A DNA stretch of 64,000 nt from Micromonosporaceae bacterium KJ-029. Its GTDB lineage: Bacteria; Actinomycetota; Actinomycetes; Mycobacteriales; Micromonosporaceae. Shown one piece after another: positions 8,502 through 16,484 of the stretch (position 1 is its first letter; each line of letters starts with the position of its first letter). The stretch lies in NCBI GenBank assembly GCA_005402585.1, contig BIFP01000068.1, positions 1 through 64,000 of the forward strand, given 5' to 3'. A model generated the notes under the pieces. It saw nothing but the letters and a program-made list of their open reading frames with translations, had not been told where the DNA came from and ran no database searches. The translations under genes and the position numbers were made by a program.

Positions 8502-9034
8502 GACAGCGCCTCCCGCAACTCGCGGCGCGCCCGCATCGCCCGGGTCTTCACCGTGCCCTCCGGCACACCCAGCAACACCGCGGCCTCGCGCACCGTCAGG
8601 CCGTCCAGCACCGTCGCCTGCAACACCGCCCGCAACTCCGGAGCCAGCCGGTGCAGCGCACGCTCCAACTCGGCGTCATACGCGCCCGCCAAGGCCTCGT
8701 CCTCCGCCGACGGAGACCACGCCAACACGTCGTCGCCCGGCGCCCCCACACTGTGCGGACGAGCCAACGCACGCCGCCGCGCGTCGATCAGCCGACCGGC
8801 CGCCACCGACCACAGCCAGCCCACCGCCGCACCGTCCCCGCGGTAGCCGGCCGCGGCCCGCCACACCGTCAGAAACGTCTCCTGCACCACCTCCCGGACC
8901 AACTCCGGATCACGGCACCGGCGGCGCAGACGCAGCACCAACCACGGTGCGTTACGCGCATACAGCACGTCGAACGCCTCGCGGTCACCCTTCCCGACGA
9001 GGCGCAACAGCTCCTCGTCGTCCACGTCCATCAC
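8498..9034 (-). CDS. ECF RNA polymerase sigma factor
   Basis: A 178-residue sigma factor: region 2 EAFDVLYARNAPWLVLRL and VREVVQETFLTVWRAA; region 4 LAPELRAVLQATVLDGLTV with EGTVKTRAMRARREL. It opens a fully overlapping five-gene operon with its zinc-finger anti-sigma factor and an ABC exporter, so the exporter is probably in its own regulon. It is divergent from the retron, sharing a 285-bp intergenic region. Confidence 0.92.
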   Translation of the reverse strand: MMDVDDEELLRLVGKGDREAFDVLYARNAPWLVLRLRRRCRDPELVREVVQETFLTVWRAAAGYRGDGAAVGWLWSVAAGRLIDARRRALARPHSVGAPGDDVLAWSPSAEDEALAGAYDAELERALHRLAPELRAVLQATVLDGLTVREAAVLLGVPEGTVKTRAMRARRELREALS

Positions 9035-9132
9035 GCAAGGTTAGGACGCATCACACGGCGAAACGGTTCTCTCCACCGCGCCACACGCACTGCGAACACC
9101 CATGACGGTCTCCGTTCTCTACGCTGCTCCCA

Positions 9133-9305
9133 TGGCAGCGTGTCCCGAGCTGACCAGGCCGCTCCCGCACGCGGGGTCCGGTCACGGTCTCTCCGGGGCA
9201 ACCCCGGGGACGCGATACTCACCTCGGCACCACACCACAGGTGCGTCGGCACGCTCCGCGAGCCTGTGCACCCGCACGACCGGGCATCGTCGGGACACGC
9301 TGCCA
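9133..9305 (+). ncRNA. retron msr-msd RNA
   Basis: Perfect 16-bp inverted repeats at 9133-9148 and 9290-9305 (tggcagcgtgtcccga and its complement) fit retron a1/a2. The base after a1 begins GC, giving the AGC context in which the branching guanosine normally sits (candidate G9149). The msr part has two hairpins: TGACC 9151-9155 with GGTCA 9180-9184, and CCGGGG 9193-9198 with CCCCGG 9202-9207. The msd part has CACAGG 9236-9241 with CCTGTG 9263-9268 around an inner GCGT/ACGC stem. The a2 end is 14 nt before the reverse transcriptase start. The order msr-msd-RT is canonical. The exact msDNA ends cannot be read from sequence. Confidence 0.82.
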
Positions 9306-9319
9306 CCATCGGCCCGATC

Positions 9320-10633
9320 GTGACCACCATTCACGCCCTTGCCACCGCGCTCGCCGACGCGTTCCTCGCCGGCGACGGCTGGCGCCGCGCCGATCTCGTC
9401 GACCAGGGTGGGCTCGTCCTTGGGGTCCGGCGGCGGTGGCTGTGGCCGGTCACGGACGCGGTGCTGGTGGCCTACCCGCGCCCGCCTACGGACCGGCCAC
9501 GCGAGCTGGCCTCGTTCCTGAGCACCCTCGACCCGCTCCGCGCGGCAGTCGCCACCGCCCGCCAGCACAACCGGCCGATCGTCATCCACGCGCGGCCCGT
9601 GACACCGACCCGCACCGTCCGCCGACCCTGGCCCACCCCGGTCATCGACACCGTCAGCGACCTGGCAGCGATGCTCGACCTGAGCCTCGAACACCTCGAC
9701 TGGTACGCCGACCGACGCGCCATGAACCGACGCGCCACCGCCCACCGGCTACACCACTACCACTACCGCTGGACCGACCACGGCCGCCTGATCGAGGCAC
9801 CCAAGTCCCGGCTCCGCGCCCAGCAACGCCGGCTCCTCACCGAGGTCCTCGGCCCCATCCCGGTCCACCCCACTGCCCACGGCTTCGTACCCGGCCGCTC
9901 CGCACACACCTTCGCCGCCACCCACGCCGCACAGCCGGTCGTCGTCCGGATCGACCTACTCGCCTTCTTCACCCACATCCCCGCCACCCGCGTCTACGGC
10001 CTGTTCCGCACCGCCGGCTACCCCGAACCAGTCGCCCACACCCTCACCGGACTCTGCACCACTCGCACCCCGCACCCCGTCCTCCGCCGCGCACCCACCG
10101 ACCTGCCCCACCGCGCGACGCGGCTCGCGGCGCTGCGCACCGGCCACCTGCCCCAAGGCGCGCCGACCTCACCCGCACTGGCCAACCTGTGCGCCTACCG
10201 ACTCGACCGACGCCTCACCGGCCTCGCCGACGCCTTCGAGGTCACCTACACCCGGTACGCCGACGACCTCGCCTTCTCCGGCGACCTCACCACCCGCCGA
10301 GTCGACGACCTGATCGCCGCCGTCAGCGACATCGCCTTTGACGAAGGCTTCCGAATCCACCCGGACAAAACCCGCATCCGCGGCCGAGCCGACCGGCAAC
10401 TCCTCGCCGGACTCGTCGTCAACCAACACCCCGCCACACCACGCGACGAATACGACCAGCTCCGCGCCATCCTCCACAACGCCGCCCGCACCGGCCTCGC
10501 CATGCAGAACCGGACCGGCCACCCCGATTTCGCCCAATACCTCATCGGACGTGTTCTCTGGGTCAGCCATCACCACCCGGCACGCTCGGCCAAACTCGCC
10601 ACGCTGCTGGCCCAAGCTCTTGCGGCACCGTAA
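9320..10633 (+). CDS. retron-type reverse transcriptase
   Basis: A 437-residue RNA-directed DNA polymerase starting at GTG 9320. It would copy the adjacent msd RNA into branched msDNA. The palm domain spans about residues 150-385: HGFVPGRS (187-194), motif A VVRIDLLAFF with Asp212, LPQGAPTSP (277-285), catalytic YADD (313-316) in TRYADDLAFSG, and motif D GFRIHPDKT. Retron-specific motifs are present in altered form: FAATH (198-202) for NAxxH, and LAGLVVN (362-368) for VTGxxVN. The C-terminal 50 residues form the thumb. Residues 1-105 are an extension absent from short retron RTs, and I do not recognise it. The frame is open upstream on this strand, but that part is antisense to the sigma gene. 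No effector gene follows. Confidence 0.88.
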   Translation: MTTIHALATALADAFLAGDGWRRADLVDQGGLVLGVRRRWLWPVTDAVLVAYPRPPTDRPRELASFLSTLDPLRAAVATARQHNRPIVIHARPVTPTRTVRRPWPTPVIDTVSDLAAMLDLSLEHLDWYADRRAMNRRATAHRLHHYHYRWTDHGRLIEAPKSRLRAQQRRLLTEVLGPIPVHPTAHGFVPGRSAHTFAATHAAQPVVVRIDLLAFFTHIPATRVYGLFRTAGYPEPVAHTLTGLCTTRTPHPVLRRAPTDLPHRATRLAALRTGHLPQGAPTSPALANLCAYRLDRRLTGLADAFEVTYTRYADDLAFSGDLTTRRVDDLIAAVSDIAFDEGFRIHPDKTRIRGRADRQLLAGLVVNQHPATPRDEYDQLRAILHNAARTGLAMQNRTGHPDFAQYLIGRVLWVSHHHPARSAKLATLLAQALAAP

Positions 10634-10701
10634 ACTGACGCGGCGCCGCAACGTCGCCGGATCTCGGCAAGGACACGTCGGACCGACCGAAGCATGGCCT
10701 G

Positions 10702-10725
10702 AGCAGGACTTACGCCTGTTCTGCT
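10702..10725 (+). terminator. weak hairpin downstream of the retron
   Basis: AGCAGGA (10702-10708) pairs with TTCTGCT (10719-10725) with one G-U, 68 bp after the RT stop. There is no T-tract. It may end retron transcription, but the stem is short. Confidence 0.3.
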
Positions 10726-10831
10726 GATCTTCGGCAAGCGAGCACAGCAACGCGCATGTGCGACCCACTAACGTCAGGGCAGAATAGGAACCCGCAGGTA
10801 GCGAGCCTCCGGATACACATAGAGCGTCGTC

Positions 10832-10923
10832 TTAGGAAACCGTTGCTCTATCCCCTGAGCTACGAGGGCGCGAGCGCCCAGTCTAGCGGCCGGCGGGTTG
10901 ACCCTCGTGGCAGGGAGTGGCCC
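10832..10923. repeat. right copy of tRNA 5'-half direct repeat (truncated tRNA)
   Basis: Same orientation as 1764-1856. It contains the D arm and acceptor 5' strand of tRNA-Arg and its flank, but the sequence left of the anticodon loop is unrelated, so no tRNA can form. The 422 bases between the retron and the copper ATPase hold this relic, a weak hairpin and the CsoR box. Confidence 0.75.
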
Positions 10924-11011
10924 GCGACGATGCCTGCCGTGGACCAGCATCCCGGTCGATATGGGTCACATCCTCCGCCGCCCGGGCGCTCGCTCGGCGG
11001 CGCTGCGGCAC

Positions 11012-11032
11012 ATATACCCCCGAGGGGTATAT
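11012..11032. promoter_or_regulatory. CsoR operator
   Basis: A perfect 21-bp palindrome, ATATACCCC-CGA-GGGGTATAT, matching the pseudo-palindromic box of copper-sensing CsoR repressors. It lies 24 bp before the copper ATPase start. Two related boxes flank csoR at 40.1 kb, so this gene is probably derepressed by Cu(I). Confidence 0.85.
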
Positions 11033-11055
11033 GGTGGCGGTGAGGAGGCGATGAG

Positions 11056-13134
11056 ATGTCCCACGACGCCCATCACCACGACAGTGACAAGCACGCTGAC
11101 ACGAACGACCCCCACCACGGCGGGCATGGCGGGCACGACAAGCACGCCGGGCACGACCCGGAGGCGTTCCGCCGCAAGTTCTGGCTGAGCCTGGCGCTGA
11201 CCGTGCCGATCGTGGCCACCAGCCACATGGTGATGGATTGGTTCGGCTACCGGCTGGACTTCCCCGGGATCGGCCTGGTGGGGCCGGTCCTCGGCACGGT
11301 GGTGTTCGCGTACGGCGGCTGGCCGTTCCTCGAAGGCGCGGTGCGCGAGGTCCGGGACCGCGCGCCGGGCATGATGCTGCTCATCGCGATGGCGATCAGC
11401 GTCGCCTACCTCGCGTCGTTGGCGACCGCGCTCGGCGCGTTCGACCTGGACTTCTGGTGGGAACTGGCCGCGCTGGTCACGATCATGCTGCTCGGACACT
11501 GGCAGGAGATGAAGGCGATCGGCCAGGCGCGGGGCGCCCTGTCGGCGCTGGCCGCGTTGTTGCCGGACGACGCGGAGCGGCTCGGCGCGGACGGTCAGCC
11601 GGTGCGGGTGCCGGTGGCCGACCTGCGCGTCGGTGATGTGGTCCTGGTGCGGCCGGGTGGGCGGGTCCCGGCGGACGGGCGGATCGTCGACGGTCAGGCC
11701 GAGATGGACGAGTCGATGATCACGGGTGAGTCGCGGCCGGTGGCCCGTTCGGCCGACGACCGGGTGGTGGCCGGCACGGTGGCCACCGACGCGGCGCTCC
11801 GGGTCCGGATCGAGGCGGTCGGTGACGACACCGCGCTGGCCGGCATCCAACGGCTGGTGGCGCAGGCGCAGCAGTCCAGCGGCCGGGCACAGGTGCTGGC
11901 GGATCGCTTCGCCGCCTGGCTGTTCTACATCGCCACCGCCACCGCCGCGGTCACCCTGGTGGTGTGGTCCGCGCTGGGCAATCTGGACGAGGCTGTCGTT
12001 CGTACGGTGACGGTGCTGGTCATCGCCTGCCCACACGCGCTCGGCCTGGCCATCCCGTTGGTGATCGCGCTGTCCACGGCGGTGGCCGCGAGGGGCGGCA
12101 TCCTGGTCAAGGACCGGCTGGCGCTGGAGCGGATGCGCACCGTGGACACGGTGCTGTTCGACAAGACCGGCACGCTGACCCGGGGCGAGCACGCGGTCAC
12201 CGGCGTCGCCGCCACCGCCGGAACCGGCGAGCAGGAGGTGCTCGCCGTCGCGGCGGCGGTGGAGGCCGACAGTGAGCACCCGTTGGCCCGGGCGATCGTG
12301 GCCGCCGCCGACCAGCGGGGCGGCCGGCGGACGGCGACGGGATTCCAGTCGCTGACCGGCCGTGGGGTACGCGCCGAGGTCGAGGGCGCGACGTACGCGG
12401 TGGGCGGCCCGGCGCTGCTGCGGGAGTTCGACGCCACGGTCCCCGAGGATCTCGCCCGGCACCAGCACGAATGGTCCGGGCGGGGTGCCGCGGTGCTGCA
12501 CCTGCTTCGGCTGCACGACGGCCGGGCCACCGTGCTCGGCGCCCTCGCGCTGGAGGACGAGGTACGGCCGGAGGCCCGGCAGGCCATCGCCGACCTGCGA
12601 GGGCAGGGCGTCCGCAAGATCGTGATGATCACCGGGGACGCGCGTCCGGTCGCCGAGGCGGTCGCCGCCGACCTGGGGTTCCGTTCGGGCGAGGACGAGG
12701 TCTTCGCCGAGGTGCTGCCGGCGGACAAGGACGACGCGGTGGCGGACCTGCAACGGCGGGGGCTGCGGGTGGCGATGGTGGGCGACGGGGTCAACGACGC
12801 TCCGGCGCTGGCTCGGGCCAACGTGGGTATCGCGATCGGCGCGGGTACCGACGTGGCCATCGAGTCCGCCGGTGTGGTGCTCGCCTCGTCCGACCCGCGC
12901 GGCGTGACCGGGGTGATCCGGCTGTCCCGGGCGGCGTACCGGAAGATGATCCAGAATCTGGCCTGGGCCGCCGGCTACAACGTGGTCGCGCTGCCCCTCG
13001 CCGCCGGTGTCCTGGCCTGGGCCGGGGTGGCGCTGAGCCCGGCGCTCGCGGCGGTGCTGATGTCGGCCTCCACGATCGTGGTGGCGCTCAACGCCCAACT
13101 GCTGCGCCGGGTGCGCCTGCGCCCGCAGGACTGA
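11056..13134 (+). CDS. copB: copper-transporting P1B-type ATPase, CopB-like (CPH motif)
   Basis: A 692-residue heavy-metal pump. The N-terminus is a His/Asp-rich metal-binding stretch (residues 4-33) rather than a CxxC domain. TGES is at 223-226, transmembrane metal site CPH at 325-327, phosphorylation site DKTGTLT from Asp369, SEHPLARAI in the nucleotide domain and GDGVNDAP near the end. CPH places it in the CopB/P1B-3 group, associated with export of Cu(II)/Cu(I) or Ag. ATG 11056 has GAGGAGG upstream. It stands alone behind a CsoR box. A long reverse frame on the other strand is not a gene. Confidence 0.93.
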   Translation: MSHDAHHHDSDKHADTNDPHHGGHGGHDKHAGHDPEAFRRKFWLSLALTVPIVATSHMVMDWFGYRLDFPGIGLVGPVLGTVVFAYGGWPFLEGAVREVRDRAPGMMLLIAMAISVAYLASLATALGAFDLDFWWELAALVTIMLLGHWQEMKAIGQARGALSALAALLPDDAERLGADGQPVRVPVADLRVGDVVLVRPGGRVPADGRIVDGQAEMDESMITGESRPVARSADDRVVAGTVATDAALRVRIEAVGDDTALAGIQRLVAQAQQSSGRAQVLADRFAAWLFYIATATAAVTLVVWSALGNLDEAVVRTVTVLVIACPHALGLAIPLVIALSTAVAARGGILVKDRLALERMRTVDTVLFDKTGTLTRGEHAVTGVAATAGTGEQEVLAVAAAVEADSEHPLARAIVAAADQRGGRRTATGFQSLTGRGVRAEVEGATYAVGGPALLREFDATVPEDLARHQHEWSGRGAAVLHLLRLHDGRATVLGALALEDEVRPEARQAIADLRGQGVRKIVMITGDARPVAEAVAADLGFRSGEDEVFAEVLPADKDDAVADLQRRGLRVAMVGDGVNDAPALARANVGIAIGAGTDVAIESAGVVLASSDPRGVTGVIRLSRAAYRKMIQNLAWAAGYNVVALPLAAGVLAWAGVALSPALAAVLMSASTIVVALNAQLLRRVRLRPQD

Positions 13135-13246
13135 GAGCAGCGGGTCCGCGGCGGTACCGGGCGGTCTGAGCACTCGGTGTGCCGGTGGTCGGTCCGGGAA
13201 ATTTCGTACAAGACCGGGGCGGTACGCGGCGGTGAGACTCGAACGC

Positions 13247-13678
13247 ATGGAAACCGGCACCGAGCCCGTACGCTTCGACACCAAGATCGCGGTCCTGCTC
13301 CGCGACGACCTGCTGAACTGGCAGCGGCTCAACATGACGGCGTTTCTGGTCAGCGGTATCGGCGGTGCGGTGCCCGAGGTGATCGGCGAGCCGTACGCCG
13401 ACGCCGACGGCACGCCCTACCTGCCGATGTTCCGGCAGCCCGTGCTGGTCTTCGCCGGTGGCAAGGAGACCCTGACCGCCGCCCACCAGCGCGCCGTCGC
13501 GCGCGGGCTGCCGCTGTCGGTCTTCACCTCGGACCTGTTCCGGACCGGCAACGACCGGGACAACCGGGCGGCGGTCCGCGCGGTCGGACGCGACCACCTC
13601 GACCTGGTCGGACTGGCCGTGTACGGCCCGAAGACCGCGGTGGACAAGGTGTTCAAGGGCGCCCGGATGCACCCGTGA
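13247..13678 (+). CDS. DUF2000 family protein
   Basis: About 143 residues. FDTKIAVLLRDDLLNWQRLN and MTAFLVSGI are the typical start of DUF2000 proteins (small alpha/beta proteins of unknown function, distantly like peptidyl-tRNA hydrolase 2). ATG 13247 is preferred because the family starts close to FDTKIA; an upstream GTG at 13232 is possible. It faces an AraC-type gene tail to tail, a pairing often seen for this family. Confidence 0.8.
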   Translation: METGTEPVRFDTKIAVLLRDDLLNWQRLNMTAFLVSGIGGAVPEVIGEPYADADGTPYLPMFRQPVLVFAGGKETLTAAHQRAVARGLPLSVFTSDLFRTGNDRDNRAAVRAVGRDHLDLVGLAVYGPKTAVDKVFKGARMHP

Positions 13679-13697
13679 GGTGACCGGGCGATCCGGC

Positions 13698-14522
13698 TCA
13701 CCCAGCGCTGGATCGGCGGGTGGGCCGCGGCGCCCCCGGAGCGTACTGCCCGGGGTTGAAGCCGAGGATCCGTTTGAAGTGCCGGCTCAGGTGGGCCTGG
13801 TCGTAGAAGCCCGCCTCGACGGCCACCTCCCGGGCCGGCACGCCCTCCCGCAGCAGCCGCCGGGCCAGCTCGACCCGGCAAGAGATCACGTACTGGTGCG
13901 GCCCGAGGCCGAAGGCCGCGGAGAAGGCCCGGACCAGGTAGGTCGGATGCGCGTGCAGGATCCGGGCCGCCTCCCGCAGGGTCACCCCTGGCACGAAGCG
14001 CTCGTCCAGCAGTTCGCGGAGGCGGCGGGCGACGCGTGGATCGTGCACCGCCGGTGCCCCGGGCGTACGCCGGGCGAGGTGCGCCCGGAGCCGCTCGGAG
14101 ACGAAGGCGAGGTGCACCTCGGCCGCGAACTCGTCGCCGGGCTCGGCCAGTCGCGCGTGCAGCAGGTCGATCCGCCGTCGCAGGGCCGTGTCGTCGAACG
14201 CCGGCCGGTCCACGGCGCGCCCGATCAGGCGCTCACCGAACTGCCCGGGGTCGAGGTACAGCACCCGCTTGCGGAACCCGTGCGGGGTGGCCGGGCAGCC
14301 GTTGTGCGCGACCTCCGGCGGCAGCAGGGTGACCACCTGCCGGAACGCACCGTGCTCGTGGCGCTCGAGGTCGTACCTGACGATGCCGTCGTCGACCACG
14401 AGCAGCGTCCAGGTGCCGTGGGTGTGCATCGGATAGGCGTGGTCGGTGAACTGCGCGTGCAGCACTTCGGTGATTCCGGCGACCGAGGGGGACCAGACCC
14501 GTACCTGCTGCGACCGGACCAC
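13698..14522 (-). CDS. AraC family transcriptional regulator
   Basis: A 274-residue regulator. An N-terminal cupin-like arm (YPMHTHGTWTLLVVDDG, residues 30-46) is followed by two C-terminal helix-turn-helix motifs (TLREAARILHAHPTYLVRAF and REVAVEAGFYDQAHLSRHFK) in the last 100 residues. It probably senses a small ligand and acts on the adjacent DUF2000 gene. It ends 19 bp from that gene. Confidence 0.9.
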   Translation of the reverse strand: MVRSQQVRVWSPSVAGITEVLHAQFTDHAYPMHTHGTWTLLVVDDGIVRYDLERHEHGAFRQVVTLLPPEVAHNGCPATPHGFRKRVLYLDPGQFGERLIGRAVDRPAFDDTALRRRIDLLHARLAEPGDEFAAEVHLAFVSERLRAHLARRTPGAPAVHDPRVARRLRELLDERFVPGVTLREAARILHAHPTYLVRAFSAAFGLGPHQYVISCRVELARRLLREGVPAREVAVEAGFYDQAHLSRHFKRILGFNPGQYAPGAPRPTRRSSAG

Positions 14523-14526
14523 CCGG

Positions 14527-15639
14527 TCAGGGTACGGGCCCGGCCGGATAGGCGCGGGTCTCGGCGGCCTTCACCGCGGCCCACACGGGCTGCCCCGGGG
14601 TCAGCTTCAGCTGGGCCGCGGCGGCCGGGGTGACGTCGGCGGCCACCTCGATCGGGCCGGTGAGCTGGATCCGCAGGTTGTCGCCGTGGCGCTGGATGCC
14701 GGCGATGGTGGCCGGCCAGGTGTTGCGGGGACTGCCGTCGGGCTGCCGTGGGTGCAGGGCGACGGCCGACGGCGGGAAGGCCACGAAGACCTCACCGTCG
14801 TACGGGTCGCCGGTGGTCAGCCGGAACTCGTCGGCGAGCAGGATGCTGTGCCCGGTGGCGTGCCCCCGGTACAGGTTGAGCCCGACCAGGCGGGCCACGT
14901 AGTCGGTGCGGGGTTGGGCGGTGATGGTGGCGGCGGTGCCCTCCTGGACGACCTGACCGTGCTCGATGATCACCAGCCGGTCGGCGAGCACCAGGGCGTC
15001 GAGCGGGTCGTGGGTGACCAGCAGCGTGGCCCCGGCGTGCGCGGCGAGGTGCTGTTGGAGCTGGGCCCGGGTGTCGAGCCGGGTACCGGCGTCGAGGGCC
15101 GCCAGCGGCTCGTCCAGCAGCAGCAGCGCCGGTTCGACGGCCAGCGCGCGGGCGAGGGCGACCCGCTGCGCCTGCCCGCCGGAGAGCTGCCGGGGCTTGC
15201 GGCGGGCGTGCTCGGTCAGCCCCATCCGCGCCAGCCAGTCGGCCGCCCGGAGCCGGGCCCGCTGCCGGTCCAGGCCGTGCCGGCGCGGGCCGAACGCGAC
15301 GTTGTCCAGCGCGCTGAGGTGCGGAAAGAGCAGGTAGTCCTGGAACACCACGCCGATCGGGCGCCGCTCGGTGGGGATCCAGAGCCGCCGGCCGGGGTGG
15401 TCGAGGTCGCGGCCGGCCAGGGTGAGGTGCCCCGCCGAGAGCGGGAGCAGGCCGGCGAGCGTACGCAGGGCGGTGGTCTTGCCGGCGCCGTTGGGACCGA
15501 GCAGCGCGACGACCTCGCCCGGGTCGACGGTCAACGGCAGGTCCAGCCGGAAGGCGCCGCGCTCCACCACGAGGTGGGCGTCGAGCAGTGGCGCGCCGAG
15601 GTGGGGCGTGGCCCCGAGCATGGTCCGGCCGGCGGTCAT
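14527..15639 (-). CDS. modC: molybdate ABC transporter ATP-binding protein
   Basis: A 370-residue ATPase: Walker A GPNGAGKTT, signature LSGGQAQRVALARAL, Walker B LLLLDEPLAALD, H-loop LLVTHD. The C-terminal 110 residues form a TOBE (molybdate-binding) domain starting near HATGHSILLADEF. ATG 15639 overlaps the modB stop by 4 nt. Last gene of the mod operon. Confidence 0.9.
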   Translation of the reverse strand: MTAGRTMLGATPHLGAPLLDAHLVVERGAFRLDLPLTVDPGEVVALLGPNGAGKTTALRTLAGLLPLSAGHLTLAGRDLDHPGRRLWIPTERRPIGVVFQDYLLFPHLSALDNVAFGPRRHGLDRQRARLRAADWLARMGLTEHARRKPRQLSGGQAQRVALARALAVEPALLLLDEPLAALDAGTRLDTRAQLQQHLAAHAGATLLVTHDPLDALVLADRLVIIEHGQVVQEGTAATITAQPRTDYVARLVGLNLYRGHATGHSILLADEFRLTTGDPYDGEVFVAFPPSAVALHPRQPDGSPRNTWPATIAGIQRHGDNLRIQLTGPIEVAADVTPAAAAQLKLTPGQPVWAAVKAAETRAYPAGPVP

Positions 15640-16481
15640 GGTGCGCTGATCCAGCGGTCGCGGAGGCTGGCCAGGATCACCACGGAGACGGTGAGCAGGA
15701 TGAGGCTGAGCACGATCGCGGCTTCCAGGTCGGTCTCCAGGGCCAGGTAGACGGCCAGCGGCATGGTCTGCGTACGACCGGGGTAGTTGCCGGCGAAGGT
15801 GATGGTGGCGCCGAACTCGCCGAGCGCGCGGGCCCAGCAGAGCACGGCGCCGGCGGCGATGCCGGGCGCGACGAGCGGCAGCGTGACGTGGGTGAAGGTG
15901 GTCCACCGTCCGGCGCCGAGGGTGGCGGCGGCCTCCTCGTACCGGGTGTCGGCCCCCCGCAGCGCCCCCTCCACGGCGATGATCAGGAACGGCATCGCGA
16001 CGAACGCCTCGGCCAGGACGACCCCGGTGGTGGTGAACGGCAGGGTGATGCCGAACGTCGTGTCGAGCCACGAGCCGATCAGCCCTCGACGGCCGAAGAC
16101 CAGCAGCAGGGCCACGCCGCCGACCACCGGCGGCAGCACGAGGGGGACCGTGACCAGGGCGCGCACCACGCGGCGGCCGGGGAACCGGACGCGGGCCAGC
16201 AGCCAGGCCAGGGGTACACCGAGGGCGAGGCAGAGCAGGGTGGCGAGGGTGGCGGTCTGCACCGACAGTCGTAGCGCGGTGAGTACGCCCGGCTCGGTGA
16301 GCCGCTGCGGCAGCGTGCTCCAGGGGGTGTGCACGAGCAGCCCGGCCAGCGGCAGCACGAGGAAGAGCAACCCGAGCGCGGCGGGCAGCAGCAGCGCGAC
16401 CGGTATCCGGCCGGTACGTCTGGTGCGGGTCGGTGGCGCGACCGTGGTCGGCCGCGTCACCTCGCCGGTGGTGTGGGACAC
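15636..16481 (-). CDS. modB: molybdate ABC transporter permease
   Basis: A 281-residue protein with about six transmembrane helices and the EAA loop EEAAATLGAGRWTTFTHVTL (about residues 175-194) that docks onto ModC. It starts 4 nt after the modA stop and overlaps modC. It forms the membrane channel for molybdate, or possibly tungstate. Confidence 0.92.
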   Translation of the reverse strand: MSHTTGEVTRPTTVAPPTRTRRTGRIPVALLLPAALGLLFLVLPLAGLLVHTPWSTLPQRLTEPGVLTALRLSVQTATLATLLCLALGVPLAWLLARVRFPGRRVVRALVTVPLVLPPVVGGVALLLVFGRRGLIGSWLDTTFGITLPFTTTGVVLAEAFVAMPFLIIAVEGALRGADTRYEEAAATLGAGRWTTFTHVTLPLVAPGIAAGAVLCWARALGEFGATITFAGNYPGRTQTMPLAVYLALETDLEAAIVLSLILLTVSVVILASLRDRWISAP

Positions 16482-16484
16482 CGG

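Noticed and set aside
8375..9319. N-terminal extension of the RT frame upstream of 9320
   Set aside because: It is antisense to the sigma factor gene and passes through the msr-msd RNA; GTG 9320 just after a2 is the sensible start.
9320..10633. Group II intron or diversity-generating RT
   Set aside because: No maturase/endonuclease domain or intron boundary elements, no variable-template repeat, and the upstream inverted repeats fit a retron.
10832..10870. A second functional tRNA-Arg
   Set aside because: The 3' half (T arm and acceptor 3' strand) is missing and the adjoining sequence cannot pair.
10966..13413. An 815-codon minus-strand frame opposite the copper ATPase
   Set aside because: Shadow frame; the plus strand has every P-type ATPase motif.
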